A stretch of 64,000 nucleotides of DNA from Quercus robur (Eukaryota > Streptophyta > Magnoliopsida > Fagales > Fagaceae), in contig NC_065542.1 in NCBI RefSeq assembly GCF_932294415.1, forward strand, positions 50,570,942 to 50,634,941. Reading direction: 5' to 3'. Position 1 is the stretch's first letter. Every line of letters starts with the position of its first letter. Below the pieces are notes generated by a model. It worked only from the letters and a program-made list of their open reading frames with translations. It did not search any database and had not been told where the DNA came from. Shown here piece by piece: positions 1 to 12,774 of this stretch. A program made the translations under genes and the position numbers.

Positions 1-759
1 TCCACTAGAGAATAAGTTGGAGTACATGAATAACAAAAAACCCTTCAAGCCTAGTCTACCCCATGTACTTGAGCCCTCCAAGCTCCTGCTACCGTTTGAC
101 TTGACGAAGCCTTGTCTTCTCTAGCTCTTTGGATCACGCAATTCAGCCTGATTGCATCCACCAAACAAATGGCGTCTTCCAATGCTTTCCAGTAGCACCA
201 AAACCTCACTTTACACTCAAAATTGTATGTGGTAAGTGTTTGGGCTATGAATTTCTCAAGGATTTTGATATGGAGAGGTAGAAGTTGAGGAAAACCACAA
301 AAGATTGTGTAGAGGATTGTAGGTATGACAATCTCTAACTCTCAAGTGTGTATGCTAGGGTTTTTTCTCTGAAAAGAACTCCTCACAATATGTGGGCAAT
401 GTGGGTATATATAGTATGGCTGAAGACATGGTGTAGCAGATATGTCAAAATAGCAAAACAGAATGTTTCGCGGGTATTTTGCAGGAAAGCCTTACCCGCG
501 AAATACTTGTGAAAATCAGCTGTCATGACTCTTCGAATTCCAGTCATGTGCTCTACACGTGGCTCACTTCACGAGAAGGCTTCTCGTGAAATCCACATTT
601 TCTTCAATAGGTGCTTGAGTCTTCACACTCTCTCTCACACACAACCCATACAATAAAATCCCACATAAAATACAAGGTACATATGATTGAACAAAAATAC
701 AATCAAATTTGGAACAGAATTAAAACCAACACAAAATAGTTGTAAATAACAACTTTACA
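1..759 (-). repeat. 3' LTR of the Copia fossil (partial)
   Basis: Aligns along its length with 9,557-10,314. Its inner end (plus-strand CA at 758-759) is followed directly by a C-rich tract, which is the polypurine tract on the minus strand. The outer part lies beyond the window start. Confidence 0.8.
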
Positions 760-1361
760 ATCTCCCCCTTTGGCTATTCCATGACAAAACCTCTAAAACA
801 GACTCTAGACTTAAACATGAGTTTGGGAATAGTGGTAAAACTCACTCACACCTAGTCTAGAAGCTGTGAAGCACTTGCACGTATACACCTGTATCCTGAA
901 ACACTCGCACATAGACAAAACTTTCATTACGCTTATGACAAGTTGAATACAAGGTCCGTATAGGAGCAAGTAAAATGCGATCAAGGTAAATAACAAGGTA
1001 TAATCTATGAAGCATATCTTGATTAAACATGAACAGTCATTGAAGAATAACTACAATGACCATTTAACTAGTAAATGATCATTCGAACATGCAATGCAAT
1101 TAAGAGCAACGCAAAAATCAATTGCATGTCCAACACACAACCAATGCAAAACACTAAAGAATTTGCACCAAGGATACAAGATCCAACAAGGGCACAAGTG
1201 TGTAGCACTAAAGATAATGCAACATAATCTAAGAGTACTTAAAAAAAATGCTGCAAAGCAAGGATACATAAACAATGTACTATATATAAACTGAAGTTTT
1301 AAACTAGAGTACTTTAAAGCTTTAAAAGAAAGCAATGTAAATAACCAATAGTTATAAAAAC
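760..1361 (-). other. Polypurine tract and non-coding interior of the Copia fossil
   Basis: Positions 760-772 read CCAAAGGGGGAGA on the minus strand, next to the 3' LTR, as expected for the plus-strand primer of an LTR element. The rest is AT-rich with no recognisable domain on either strand. Confidence 0.6.
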
Positions 1362-2471
1362 TGAAAGTTCAAAAACGTGTACAAAAACACTTTTGAACGT
1401 TTAGACCCCCAAAAACCAATTTAATCAACACACGCAATATGTTAAACAATAGTGTGCGGAAACTTAACATATGCTATAACATGGTATTGATTAAACAACT
1501 ATCTAAGCCACAACAAAATAAACCACAGCAGATAATGTAAAGGCAGAGATAGAGAGGAAGGAAGATGCAAACACAGCGATAACACCAGATATGTTATCGA
1601 AGAGGAAACCGAAGACCTCGGCGAAAAACCTCTCCGCCGCCCTCCAAGCGGTAATCAATCCACTAGAAAATACAGTTGGGATACAAGGACAGCAATAGAC
1701 CCTCCAAGCCTAATCTACCCAATGCACCTAAGCCCTCCAAGCTTCTTGCTCCAACGAGGTTGCGCCGAACCTTTTTCTTTTCTAGCTTTCCGGATTCCGC
1801 TACTTCACCGTAGCATCAACCAATAAAGATTGGCTCCTTCCTAACTGCTTCCCAGAACTCCAAACGACTGTCTCACAGAGATGATAATGGTGAGAACCAG
1901 GTTTGGTATAAAGGCCTCTCAAGGATTTGACAATGGAGAGGAAGAGAGTGAGGGATTTTGATGAGACTCTAAGGTAGAGATTGTGGGTAAAACAATCTGG
2001 TTTTTCTTTAGGGTTTCTCTCTCAAAATTCTCTCTGGAAGCTCTCTTTCAATCGTGGGTTAAAAGGGTATTTATACTGAAGAGGAGTGGAATGCGAAACG
2101 TCAGGTTTTTCCAAAACAGGGGTGGCTCGCGGCTTGACCTCGCGGCTTGACTAAGTCGCGAGTTCCAGTCGCGAGTTAACCGTATGGCCAGTTGTCCTGT
2201 TTTGTCCTGTAGTGCTCCAGCTAGCATGACTGTTCATCTTCCAGCATGCTTGGCACGTGTGCATCTTCTGGCGGCTTGCAGCCGCGAGTCCACCCGCGAG
2301 TCCCAGCCGCGACACTCTGTTTTCTTGCACACTCTTGAGCAATCTTCACACTATCTCACTCACTACCCTTACAACAATCCCACCTAAATACAGGGTTACT
2401 AAATGCTGAATTACAAGCAAATTTGGCACGGAATAAAGCCAATTAGATGGTTGAATAAATTCAACCTTACA
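1362..2471 (-). repeat. Solo LTR inserted in the Copia fossil
   Basis: A 1,110-bp segment starting TG and ending CA (plus reading), flanked on both sides by AAAAC (1,357-1,361 and 2,472-2,476), a 5-bp target duplication. Several blocks, for instance around 1,560-1,700, resemble the host element's own LTR (9,440-9,600), so it belongs to a related family. No interior accompanies it, consistent with LTR-LTR recombination after insertion. Confidence 0.75.
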
Positions 2472-5400
2472 AAAACTATAAAGGTAAAATAAAAGTAGAC
2501 TAATAAAACCAAGGTAAACTACTAAACCACCACCAAAATAAACCAATATCTATGAAATGTAATGCTATGCTCCCCCTCAAACTATGCTGCTCCCCCTCAA
2601 ATTTCTCCCCCTTTTTGACTGGAATGGCCAAAGAGGCTAGAATTGCTCGGACTTGGATTCGGGGCCATCTTGCTGCTGCCATTGCTACTCCATCATCATG
2701 TCATCAATCTGAGATGAAAGTACAGTGATCTGGCCTTTGATGTAGGCGAATTAAGTCGAGGTGTTCTGCACGTGAGATTCGAGCATACCATACATCTATT
2801 CAACCCGTGCAATGAGATGATCAAGTCGATTGGGTACCCATGCACATGCTTGCGAAGAGGGTTGTGCAAAGCCCTCCGAGGTTGATGTGAACCTATCTAT
2901 CTCTTCCTCCATGTCCTCACCTTCTTCCTCAACATCATCCCTTAGGATTTAAGAAATACCAACAGTTGGTCCGGTGATATGAGCTTTGCTCCAAGATGTA
3001 GTATGAGCACTAATTGGATAATCCCTTTTCACCATGGTAATACCACTTGGAAACTTCAACCTTGTTCATGCTATAAGAGCCATGATGAGACATGGAAATG
3101 GCAAGACTGTTCTCGAATTCCTCTTGGTAATGTATTTGGTGAAGAGATATTAGATGTGACCGCACATGTCGATCTCCTTATGTGTGAAAAGATCATACAG
3201 AAAAATAGCTCTTGGTCCGAACAATGTGGTCAAGTTCTTCACCTAGTAGAGGTTGTGGAGCATTATATAAGCCAATGTCCTCATCTCCGATTTGAAGGAA
3301 CTGTGTTCAACACCTTCTTTTTGAGATCACCACCAAGGACTCCCACAATTATCTCAAGAGAATCCAATCTATCATCATATTGGATAGAAAGTTGTTGAGA
3401 TGATGGAGGAACTTCCAATACCTCTTGAATAGATTCCCTCATGACAGAAAATTCTCTTTGCCTCACCCAACAATTAATGCTCTCCCTTCCACAAGGGCAT
3501 TTGCAAAGAGTTCCCTTATGATTTCGGCAAAGACATTCCCACTTGGGTTTAGCAACTTTGTCCATGTCCTCTCCTTGAACACTTCAGGAATGAAAGTGTT
3601 TTCAAGGGTCTCCATATTTACAACTCTTTCCATGATGATCAGTGCCCTTTTGTAGAAGTCATTGTAGGCCATATCTACCTCAATACTTTAGAAATTTTCT
3701 GAATCAATGTGCAAGTGCTTTGATGACTTCTTTGAGGCTGAATGCGTAGTAGGAGACATTTGCAAAATCATTCACAGACACAAAAGGACAAGTACAAAGA
3801 ACACAAACTTGATTAGTACCAAGTTAGTTCATAAAACAACTACAAAGTCCTAAAAAGGAACATAAACAAAGTCACCAAGACATGTTATAAGTGCTAAACA
3901 TCGAACAATATATATCTAGTATGAGTGATATGCAAAACATGACAAGTGAACAAGTGTGTGCGTCAAGTGTGCATGTGGTGTGCATATTTGATGCATGATC
4001 AAGGCATGACTAAGCACATTTGGGTCAAAGTGTGTAAAACACACAACTAATCATCAAAACATGATAAACATGTATAATCATGGTAATCCCCAAAGTTTGG
4101 TACTCATTAGAGTCCAAAACAACATCAAAATGTCATTTGGGCATTTTATCAAACACTTGGTATGTACCAACACAACAAACATGTAAGCAATGCATGAACA
4201 AGTGTGAATCTTGCCTAAATACAAGTTAAAATTCCATAAGGAGCCAACACAAACACAAACAAAGCAAATGGGACAGAGCCTAATCAAGAAATTGAAAAAA
4301 TTTTCACAAAACTTAAAGTTTCTCGACCCTTTTTCAAAAATAACCCAACTCATGCAAAACCTAGAATTTAATGCTTAATCTAAGGAAAGAAAGAGAAAAG
4401 AGTGATCAAACATACCTTAGTAATGATTTGGAGAAGACTTCACTTGAGTTTTGGATGGGTTTTTTAGAGAAAATAGGTTTAGGGTTGAGAGAGGCTCAAA
4501 GGAGGCAAAACACAAATGTTTGAAAAACTATCACTGTTTGCCTTTAAAAACTGAAAACATGCGTTTTTCGCAAGTTAGCTTCTCACGAAGTTACTTGCGA
4601 AAAAATGCCATTGAAGCATAAAACTTTTCGCGGGATAGATTATCTCGCGAGACAATCACGAAAGTTTTTGTCTGAATTTTAGTGTTTTCAATTTTTTGCC
4701 ATCCTCATTTTCGTGAGAAGAGCTAACTCGCAAGCTTCTCGCGAAAATGCCTCTGAAAGAGTTTTTAGTTAAAAACAAGAAATATGCAATGTGAACACAA
4801 ACTCTAAACACGAAAGCATAAAAACACTTTCAAAAACATATAAAATATTCAAAAATATTTTTGGGTTTAATCGACAAGCAATTGAGTATACACATCACAT
4901 TTAAGCATACACAACCACACAAATGAAATAAGCATTCATTGAACAATAAACTTGTGTGTTGTGTGTGTGTATCAAATGTGGAAAAGTCCTTAGTTTAGAG
5001 TGAAGTTTCAATAATCAATTCAATCAAGTCATACATAACTAGTACTAAGTCAAGTGGTCTATCACAATTATAGAAATGAACATATATGACCTCCCACAAA
5101 AAAATGATCACTTGTCTTTGAAGCTTTACTTTTGGCTTCTTTCAACTCATAACTTTTGATCATTAATGAACAATACATCTCAATTTGAGATCGATGCCTG
5201 AAATTTTTGATATTTCAATTTTGAGAGTAAGCCTTTGGCTTTTTGGGCACCATACATTTCAATACAAGTCGTTTTTCCTTTTTCCTAGTCAAATACTAGC
5301 ATGTGCGACGGCTTTTGCAGCTCATTATCTCTTTTCGAGATTTGACATTTGTTGAGCTATAAAGCAAAAACATAAAGGTGTGGGAAGATATATAGGCACA

Positions 5401-5736
5401 AGTTTATGCATGTATCAAAACCATCAAGACTATTGACTAATCATTCATGACAAGCTTGAAGATCGATTTACAACAATCACACATAGATGTCAAGAATTTT
5501 CCCTCTAAGAGAGATATGCATACAAGATAAGTTAAGCTCGTAAATGCACTACGCTATTAGTACGAAGGTACTAGGCCAAACTCACATGTGATATACACAA
5601 TACAAGCAATCAAACTTTTTGGAGATTTTTCAATTTTTATGGGTTTGTGAATTTTTCAACACACTTAAAAACATAACATGAAAAGTAAGATTAAAAAAAA
5701 TACAAAACAAGGTTGAAAAAGATGTTAGAAAAAAAA
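2472..5736 (-). other. Interior of the Copia fossil with a plant transposon-protein domain relic
   Basis: The minus strand between about 3,281 and 3,672 encodes peptides resembling the 'putative plant transposon protein' domain found in large non-autonomous plant LTR elements; visible signatures include ERTWTKLLNPSGNVFAE and QYDDRLDSLE. The reading is fossil and broken. C-rich tracts at 2,569-2,615 resemble extra polypurine-like motifs. From about 3,700 to 5,736 I see AT-rich non-coding sequence with scattered TTCGCGGG/CGCGAAA-like motifs also present in the LTRs, and no gene. Confidence 0.5.
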
Positions 5737-7165
5737 TGTTTGTATCGCATACAAAACATACGCAGCGAAAAAATTAATAGATCTACTTCATTCACAATTG
5801 ATAACATGTACTATGTAAATTTCAGAATTTAAGAGCAAGAAAACATACCTTGGTGTGGTGAAATTCAAAACCAAAGATTAGAAGTACTTGGGAACACTTT
5901 TAATCTTCACTCTAATTCCACTTGATACCCAAGAAGTGTGGTCTCTCAATCAGTTTCCAAGGAGAGAATAAGAGTGTCCAACACTCACATACACCATTTC
6001 ATTCCTTATATGACCTTAATGAAAGACCCTTATGAAAATCTTATGAAATTCTGTATGTTTCTCTCCTTATATATATAATTGATTATCTAATTGGGCTAGC
6101 CTTTTGGGCCATTCCAATTGGGCTCTAGTATGTGGCTTGGAGTGGGACCAAAAAGGAACAAATAAGACTCTAGCTCTAATGGGCCTTGGGCTTTTCTGTC
6201 AACTCTTGACAAGTCCAAAGTTACCATTAATTATATCTGATACCACTATAAGAATATAATTGCACTCTAGGCCTTATTAATAAATTATATCCCAAGACTT
6301 TATTATACATGCAACCTCTTCATTAAAATATTCGTAGTAATACAAAATCATGAATGTAGACTACCACTTTGAACACTTTGAAGATTACTACATCTTAATC
6401 CTTGAGTACCTGGTTTAATTCTTTATGTTATTCATTATATATTTATGCAATCCAATTTCATAAATATATACTTTAGTAACTCCTTACTAAGATTTCATAA
6501 ATATATACTTTAGTAACTCCTTACTAAAGTGGTTGAGCCTAACACTCTAAATAACCAAACCCATTAAACTTATCTCAAGGGAATATTTTATATCTCCATT
6601 AAGAGATTATGAATTCCATCTTGAGAATATATAATCCATCAACAATAAATGCGGCTGCCCAACATACTGAGGTATTGATCGTATTTTATAAATCTCACTC
6701 CTGATATATCAAAGCAACCTACACCTCATGATCAGGTCCATTATTCTCTCAGGATTTAGAGTTGATATAAATAGAAGTTGTGAGATTTATCATTCATTTG
6801 ATAGTCGTTAGGAGAATAATAAATCTCACAGTGGTCTAGTTCAACATGGTTTAACTCTTAAAACATATCAACATATCAAATAGAAGTCTTCACTTCCATG
6901 ATCAAGACAAATTATCTTAGCTAATATGTTATAGTCTTCGTAGATGAAATGCCCAATTTCATCATCGACTACGAACTAAAATTCTGAGTTTACAAAGAAC
7001 TTGTGATTTATATTTTCTGTGACTTTTCACATAAATTACATACTATGCATCTCATTGACTAAGATAATGTGTCATTAGTTCATTAATAAATAGTCTCATA
7101 TAATTAAACAATTTAATTATTTATGACATGCCAATAAATTGGATTTTAGGGCATAAACCCTAACA
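5737..7165 (-). repeat. LTR-derived insertion (solo LTR or LTR plus leader)
   Basis: On the minus strand it starts TGTTAGGGTTTATGCCC, a start seen in many plant Copia LTRs, and ends ACAAACA. A TGGTATCAGA-like match lies inside at 6,236-6,245, so the true LTR may be only about 6,248-7,165 with leader sequence beyond it. I could not find a clear target duplication, so the outer limits are approximate. Confidence 0.5.
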
Positions 7166-7425
7166 ATAGAAACATGCTAAAAATGAAGACATAAGCAAAC
7201 AACCAAACAATGTCACAACATATAGAAAGAATTGATGCATGGACATGGTCTAATGCTTATGCGTGTGTACCCTCCTTCACCCACACGGCACATGCGTTTG
7301 GGATGATATCCCTAGAGGATTGGGTACTAGAGCTATGATTCTCAAACCTTTGGCTGAAGCTTGCCAAACAAGAAGTGATGGTATCTATTATCTTCATCAC
7401 ATCACCAAAACTAGAAATCAGCTTC

Positions 7426-9193
7426 TCACCCTTTTGATTGCTTGGTGTTTGAATTTCCCTTTCCTTGTCCTCTTAGCCTTTGAGAATCTGCCTTCTTCAA
7501 TGCATGAAGTTTATAGCAATTAGGTCTAGTATGTCCTCGAACTCCATAATGGTGGCAGAAGTGTTGAACTTGAGGACCTCTTTGAGACTTTGGGAGAAAC
7601 TTCCCTTTAGCCTTGGGTTTGGCCACATTTTTGATTTTGAGGTTTTATCAAACCTTTTGAGCAAATCCATTTGGCTTCTTCTCCACCTTTACATTCTCAA
7701 CACTTGGAGTCGCTACCATTGGTTCCTTAGCTTTAACAAACTTCATTTCCTTGGACACATTGGCATTTGAACTACTCTCTCCGGTATATCCTAAGCCGCT
7801 TTTGTCAAGAAAAGGCTTCTGATGAGCAAGCACTTCGTCAAGTTTCTTGGAGGCAACCCATTCCACTTTGGCATTAGCTTGAATCACTTCAAGTTCAAGA
7901 AACTTGATCTTGGAGTAGGCTTCGGTTAGTTCTTCATTCAGTGCCTCAACTTCACACTTCGTTTCTTTGTACCTCACAAGTATGCTCTTGTAGTCTTGTT
8001 CAGCTTTCTTCATTTTTCTGATGGCTACTTTAGCCACTCTAGCATACTCTCCAGTCTTCTCAAGAAGAGAATTATAGGATTCTTGCAATCCCTTTGTTCC
8101 TTCATATTCATCATCGGATTCTTCCCCAATTCCCATAGACTCCACTAGAAGGCTTAAATCTTCTGATGAGTCCACGAGTGCAACGGCCATAAATGCGAAG
8201 TAGTTTCCTTCTCCGTCACAACTTTCTTCCGAATCTGAATTGGAGCCATCCAAGTCACTAAGGGTAGTTGCAAAAACTTTACCCTTTGCTTTCAAATACA
8301 TGGGACATTCTTTCTTCACATGCCCATGCCCTTTGCACTTAAAGCACGTGACCATTTGAGATGGAGAGGAATCTTTTGAATCCTTCTTCTTGTAGTCTTT
8401 CTTGTCTTTCTTGAAGTTCGGGAATTTTCCCTTCTCAAAAGACTTCTTATCTCTCTTGAACTTTAAGAACTTACAGAAGTTCTTAGCAAGATACGCTACA
8501 TCCTTTTCAGCCTCATCCTCATCCAAGAGTCTTAAGCTTCCAATCTCTCATTGGTTGTCTTGAGAGCAAGAGATTTGCTCTTCCTTTGAGATGGTAGAGA
8601 TAGCTCATAGGTTTGAAGAGAACTGATGAATTCTTGAATTTTAATCTCATCAAGATCTTTGCTCTCTTCAATGGCAGTGACTTTTGCACGGAAGCTCTTC
8701 GGCAATGATTGTAGAATCTTCCTCACAATCTTGGAGTTCTCCATCTTTTCTCCCAAGTTGAATTTCCCAATCACCACTTCATTTAGCTTCCCATAAAATG
8801 AGTCAAATGACTTGTCTTCACTCATCTTCAGCTCTTCGAAGCGTGTGGTAAGCATTTACAACTTGGTGTCCTTCACCTTTTCGATGCTTTCATAGGTCGT
8901 CTCTAAGATTTGCCACACCTCCTTGGCAATTGTAACATGAGAAATCCTGTGAAATTCGTCAAGAGAAACACCACAGAAAATAGCATTTAAAGCCTTGCAA
9001 TTAGCATTGACTGCCGCAAGGGCTGCCTTATCCCATGTGGATTTGGTGGCCTTCGGCCTAGTCCATCCTATCTCGACAACGTCCCAAACACTATCATCAA
9101 TGGAACATAAAAATACCCTCATACAGACTTTCCAAAAAGCATAATTTCTCCCATCAAAGTATGAAGGAGCATTAAGCGATTGAGATCGATCCA
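7426..9193 (-). pseudogene. Copia gag region (fossil)
   Basis: Minus-strand gag of the surrounding LTR element, beginning at a Met (MDRSQSLNAPSYFDGRNYAFWK region) just inside the primer-binding site. The N-terminal part has the DUF4219/UBN2 look (ANCKALNAIFCGVSLDEF, then a helical capsid-like segment). A zinc knuckle CFKCKGHGHVKKEC lies near 8,330, followed by an acidic stretch and a long coiled-coil-like tail. It is broken into several reading frames by a small number of breaks and is not expected to be functional. Confidence 0.75.
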
Positions 9194-9244
9194 TCTCAAG
9201 AGGGTCTAGGATCACACTTAGGTAATGAAACCATAGCAAGTGCA

Positions 9245-9259
9245 CCCACTCTGATACCA
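9245..9259 (-). other. Primer-binding site of the Copia fossil
   Basis: Minus strand reads TGGTATCAGAGTGGG two bases inside the 5' LTR, matching the initiator-tRNA-Met-type primer site common in plant Copia elements. Confidence 0.75.
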
Positions 9260-9261
9260 AT

Positions 9262-10314
9262 TGAAAGCTCGAATATATGTGAAAACACAAGAGCTGTTTA
9301 GACCTCCAAATTTAAAATTACGGCTCGGTTGATTCTACTCTAACTTAGATTAAGTGCGGAATAGAGTAAATGCGAGTGAACAAACAACAAACTACTCTAA
9401 GCCATATTCATCAAATATCAACGATAAAATGAAAGCTGAAAGGGTAGGGAAGAAGGATGCAAACACAGATAACACCAAGACGTGTTATCGAAAAGGAAAC
9501 CGAAGTACTAGGCGAAAAACCTCTCCACCGCCCGCCGCCCTCTAAGCGATAAATCAATCCACTAGAAAATAAGTTGGAATACATGAATAACAAAAGACCC
9601 TCAAAGCCTAGTCTATCCCATGTACTTAGGCCCTCCAAGCTCTTGCTAGCAACTGACTTAACGAAGCCTTGTCTTCTCTAGCTCTCTAGATCAAGCAATT
9701 CAGCCCAATTGCATCCACCAAACAAATGGCGTCTTTCAATGCTTCCCAGCAGCACCAAAACCTCACTTTGCACTCATAATGGGTGTGGTAAGTGTTTGGG
9801 CTATCAACTTCTCAAGGATTTGGATATGGAGAGATAGGAGTTAAGGAAAACCATAAAAGATTGTGTAGAGGATTGTGGGTATGACAATCTCTAACTCTTA
9901 AGTGTGTATGCTAGGGTTTTCTCTTTGAAAAGAACTCCTCACAATATGTGGGTAATGTGGGTATATATAGTGTGGGTGAAGACATAGTGTAGTAAATATG
10001 CCAAAATAGCAAAACAAAATGTTTCGTAGGTATCTCGCAGGAAAGCCTTTCCCGCGAAATGCTCGCGAAAACCAGCTCTCATGACTCTTCGCATTCCAGT
10101 CATGTGCTCTGCACGTGGCTCACTTCGCGGGAAGGCTTCTCGCAAAATCCACACTTTCTTCAATAGGCACTTGAGTCTTCACACTCTCTCTCACACACAA
10201 TCCATACAATGAAATCCCACAAAAATACAGGGTACATATGATTGAACAAAAATACAATCAAATTTGGCACGAAATTAAAGCCAACACAAAATAGTTGTAA
10301 ATAACAACTTTACA
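9262..10314 (-). repeat. 5' LTR of the Copia fossil
   Basis: 1,053 bp from TG (9,262) to CA (10,314) in plus reading, matching 1-759 over the shared part. Its outer end abuts FAR1-type coding sequence at 10,315. Confidence 0.8.
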
Positions 10315-11050
10315 AAAAGAAATTATGTCTTCCTATTCCTCCATTTTTTTTTCTCCGAATGACCTTTTCGAATTGTAAAACCATTTCGATTTGCATACTT
10401 TTTATAGAAAATGAAAGCTTCTTCTTCACTAAGAAAACATTGACCAACAAAAGGCTCAAATTCATTTTCCATTGAATTAATATCCTCATATTATTCAATA
10501 ACCCCCTTCTCATCTATTGGACATTCATTCCAATCAACTATTTCCCCTCCACATGTGTTATTATTTTTTCCATCATTCAAAAACTCATTTAACTCAATCC
10601 AATTCCTTGAAACACTTCCATGAATCTCACTTGCAATTAAATCATCATCAATTTGTGCCATATTAAAACAAGAATTAAAAAATTTTAAAATCAATATCAT
10701 ATTATACGTTAAATGAAATATGGATTACAAATAAAATATAAAATAATAGTACCTTCTTGAGGTAGTTCATTTAAGTTAAAGTAATTTAATGGAACAAGTT
10801 GATGAGTCTCACTTGCAACTAAATTGTCATCCATTTGTGCTACATTAAAACAAGATTAAAACAATCAATATTCAATATTATATTTTAGGATAAATGAAAA
10901 AAAATGATACAAATAAAATAAAATAATAGTTCATTCTTGAAGTAATTCATTTAAGTTAAAACAATTCTTTTTAACAACTTGATGAGTCTCACTTATAACT
11001 AAATTCTCATCCATTGGTGCTATATTAAAACAAGATTAAAACAATCCACA
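10315..11050 (-). pseudogene. FAR1-type DNA-binding domain gene relic, cut by the LTR insertion
   Basis: The minus strand carries the start of a FAR1/FHY3-family protein, plant transcription factors derived from Mutator-like transposases. A first block encodes MAQIDDDLIASEIHGSVSR. Downstream, at 10,315-10,480, the frame reads FVGQCFLSEEEAFIFYKKYA then NRNGFTIRKGHSEKK, the hallmark of the FAR1 N-terminal zinc-binding domain. The retrotransposon LTR begins right after the GGIGR.xFF part of that domain, so the rest, including any MULE transposase core, is missing here. The reading also shifts frame between the two blocks, so this is a pseudogene. Upstream copies of the first segment form a tandem triplication. 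Confidence 0.7.
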
Positions 11051-11080
11051 TCACATTTTAGGATAAATGAAAAAAAAATG
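10600..11080 (-). repeat. Threefold ~180-bp tandem repeat of the FAR1 relic's N-terminal exon
   Basis: The same segment recurs with anchors (acttgcaa/acttataa) at 10,629, 10,811 and 10,991, a period of about 181 bp. The two outer units encode MDDNLVASETHQLV and MDENLVISETHQVV, both followed by FNLNEL. The inner unit starts alike (IDDDLIASEIH). Each unit starts after a TAG-type splice acceptor, and the middle one ends at a GT donor, so the unit looks like exon plus intron. Confidence 0.7.
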
Positions 11081-11212
11081 ATACAAATAATAAAAGATTA
11101 ACCTCATATTCAAATATATTTTAAAAATAAATATGAATTTAATAAAATAAAATTATTGTACCTTGCAAAATAATTGCTTAATCCTTCATTGAACATTTGA
11201 ACTTTTCTTCAT

Positions 11213-11243
<31 letters not shown>

Positions 11244-11541
11244 GGTCGTGGGTTTGATAATGGTAAAGTGAATGAAAGTGAGTATGATATTGGTAAAGTG
11301 AAAGGAGATGAAGAGTAAAATATTGATAAAGTGAAATTGGGTGGGAAATAAAAAGTGAAATGGAGGAAAATGTGTTAAAAGGGCATTTTTGTCCTTTAAT
11401 TATTGAAGAAACCAAGATATACGTCTTACACAAATCAAAGTTGAAAAGTAATTTTTTGCCCATTTCCTATGCAGGTGGGACCCAAGGGCTGGTTCATTAA
11501 CAGGTGCTGGCTAGCACTTGTTAACAAAACGATTATTTTAA
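11081..11541. other. No gene seen; long T tract
   Basis: AT-rich sequence with a poly-T run at about 11,217-11,243. Its possible short translation on the minus strand is low-complexity and I do not regard it as a gene. Confidence 0.6.
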
Positions 11542-12344
11542 TGTGGCATTTGGTATGGAGGAATCCACATTACTCCTAGCATCCAAATTCCTGGGAATGT
11601 GATTCCTTGCAATCTGAATGCTTAGGAATGTAGTTATTCATGTGTTTAGTTTCATTGGGAATCTCTTAAGATTCTTAGGAATGTGAGATAATAATGTTTG
11701 ATTTATTCCTAGAAATATTAAATGAATTATTTATTTTTCCCATTCTATCTTTAGATTTGAATGTGAACTTCCAAGTCCTTTAAAAAAAATCTTCCTCTAA
11801 ATAAATAATGAAAAACAAAATATAAACTATTAATTATGACAAATTCAATAAAACTGTAGTCTAACATTTCAAAATGACAAGTACAATACAAAAATAACTA
11901 TTTAATTTGTTGAGCAACACACACACAACAGTAAAAGTGAATACCTGGCAATAATGGAGGGTCCCCTTCAAACCTTTTTTTTTTCCACACGTGAAACCTA
12001 AATAGAACTTTGTTAAAGAATATATCAATAGAGTTGTCTATCCTATTTGTGTTGTTTTGGCGGGAAAAGATATCGATGATTTGTTTTATATATTATCTTA
12101 ATTGCTTAAATGATAAGGAAAAAGGGTTAAAATTGTCAATTTATAAAAAATACAATTTCCTTTAAACTTGGGAATCTAGATACCCATCTGTTTTAAAGGG
12201 AATCCACATTCCTACTGAGAGGGGTTTAAAGGGGGAATCCAGATTCCCTTGGCATCTGATTCTTTAGTGTGATTTGCAACCAAACATGGGAATTTTTAAA
12301 CATTCCTAGGAATCCTAAAACATTACCCCGTACCAAACACCACA
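11542..12344. mobile_element. Tourist-like (PIF/Harbinger) MITE, 803 bp
   Basis: Left end TGTGGCATTTGGTATGG and right end (reverse complement) TGTGGTGTTTGGTACGG form imperfect terminal inverted repeats. Both ends are flanked by TAA (11,539-11,541 and 12,345-12,347), the 3-bp target duplication typical of Harbinger elements. Subterminal sequence repeats GGAATCC/GGAATGTG-like words on both sides. No coding capacity. Confidence 0.8.
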
Positions 12345-12774
12345 TAAGAGTACAATTAGTGGAATGCTGACATGGTAGAATCTAGACTCTTAAACCATAA
12401 AAGAATGGTTAGGATTTAAGGAAATTTATTGGTAGAATACCCTAGGAAATCTAGAGGATCTGAATCCACGATTTTTCTGTTTGTAGGTTGATGGCAAGGA
12501 TCAAAATAGAATTGACTTTCTATTTTTAGGAACGGAAATAGTAGTAAAATCAAAATAGGGACCAAAATGATAATTGACCCAAAATGTAGGAGAAAGTATA
12601 TGGTGTTTTAGGAACTCCAAATCAATGTACAGCTGGTGTTTCTAAGCCCAATAAGAAATTGACAATTGGCATAAAAAAGACACATCAATTTATTAAGCCA
12701 TTTAAACTAAAATGACTAAATTATCCTTAAAAAATTTCAAACACCCACCATTTTACTCCCTGCAAAACCAAAAA
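12345..12774. other. No gene seen
   Basis: Non-coding AT-rich stretch; its right part may be the outer end of the long inverted repeat that starts to align at 12,775. Confidence 0.5.

Larger units (their letters stand above)
1..10314 (-). mobile_element. Copia-type LTR retrotransposon fossil, left end outside the window
   Basis: Two related direct repeats bound this stretch: 1-759 (cut by the window edge) and 9,262-10,314. Reading the minus strand, the right repeat is the 5' LTR, followed by a primer-binding site like that used by Copia elements (TGGTATCAGAG), a gag region, a long non-coding interior, a purine-rich tract and the 3' LTR. Gag has the UBN2-type and zinc-knuckle character of Ty1/Copia. 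I see no reverse transcriptase or integrase in the interior, so it looks like a degenerate or non-autonomous copy. It is broken, with several breaks in gag and large losses. The LTR pair differs visibly but stays easily alignable, so it is neither brand new nor very ancient. It hosts a solo LTR and another LTR-derived insertion. Confidence 0.8.

Noticed and set aside
11209-11463. Minus-strand 84-codon frame ending in a lysine run
   Set aside because: Poly-T artefact with Ser/Tyr/His repeats; no conserved features.
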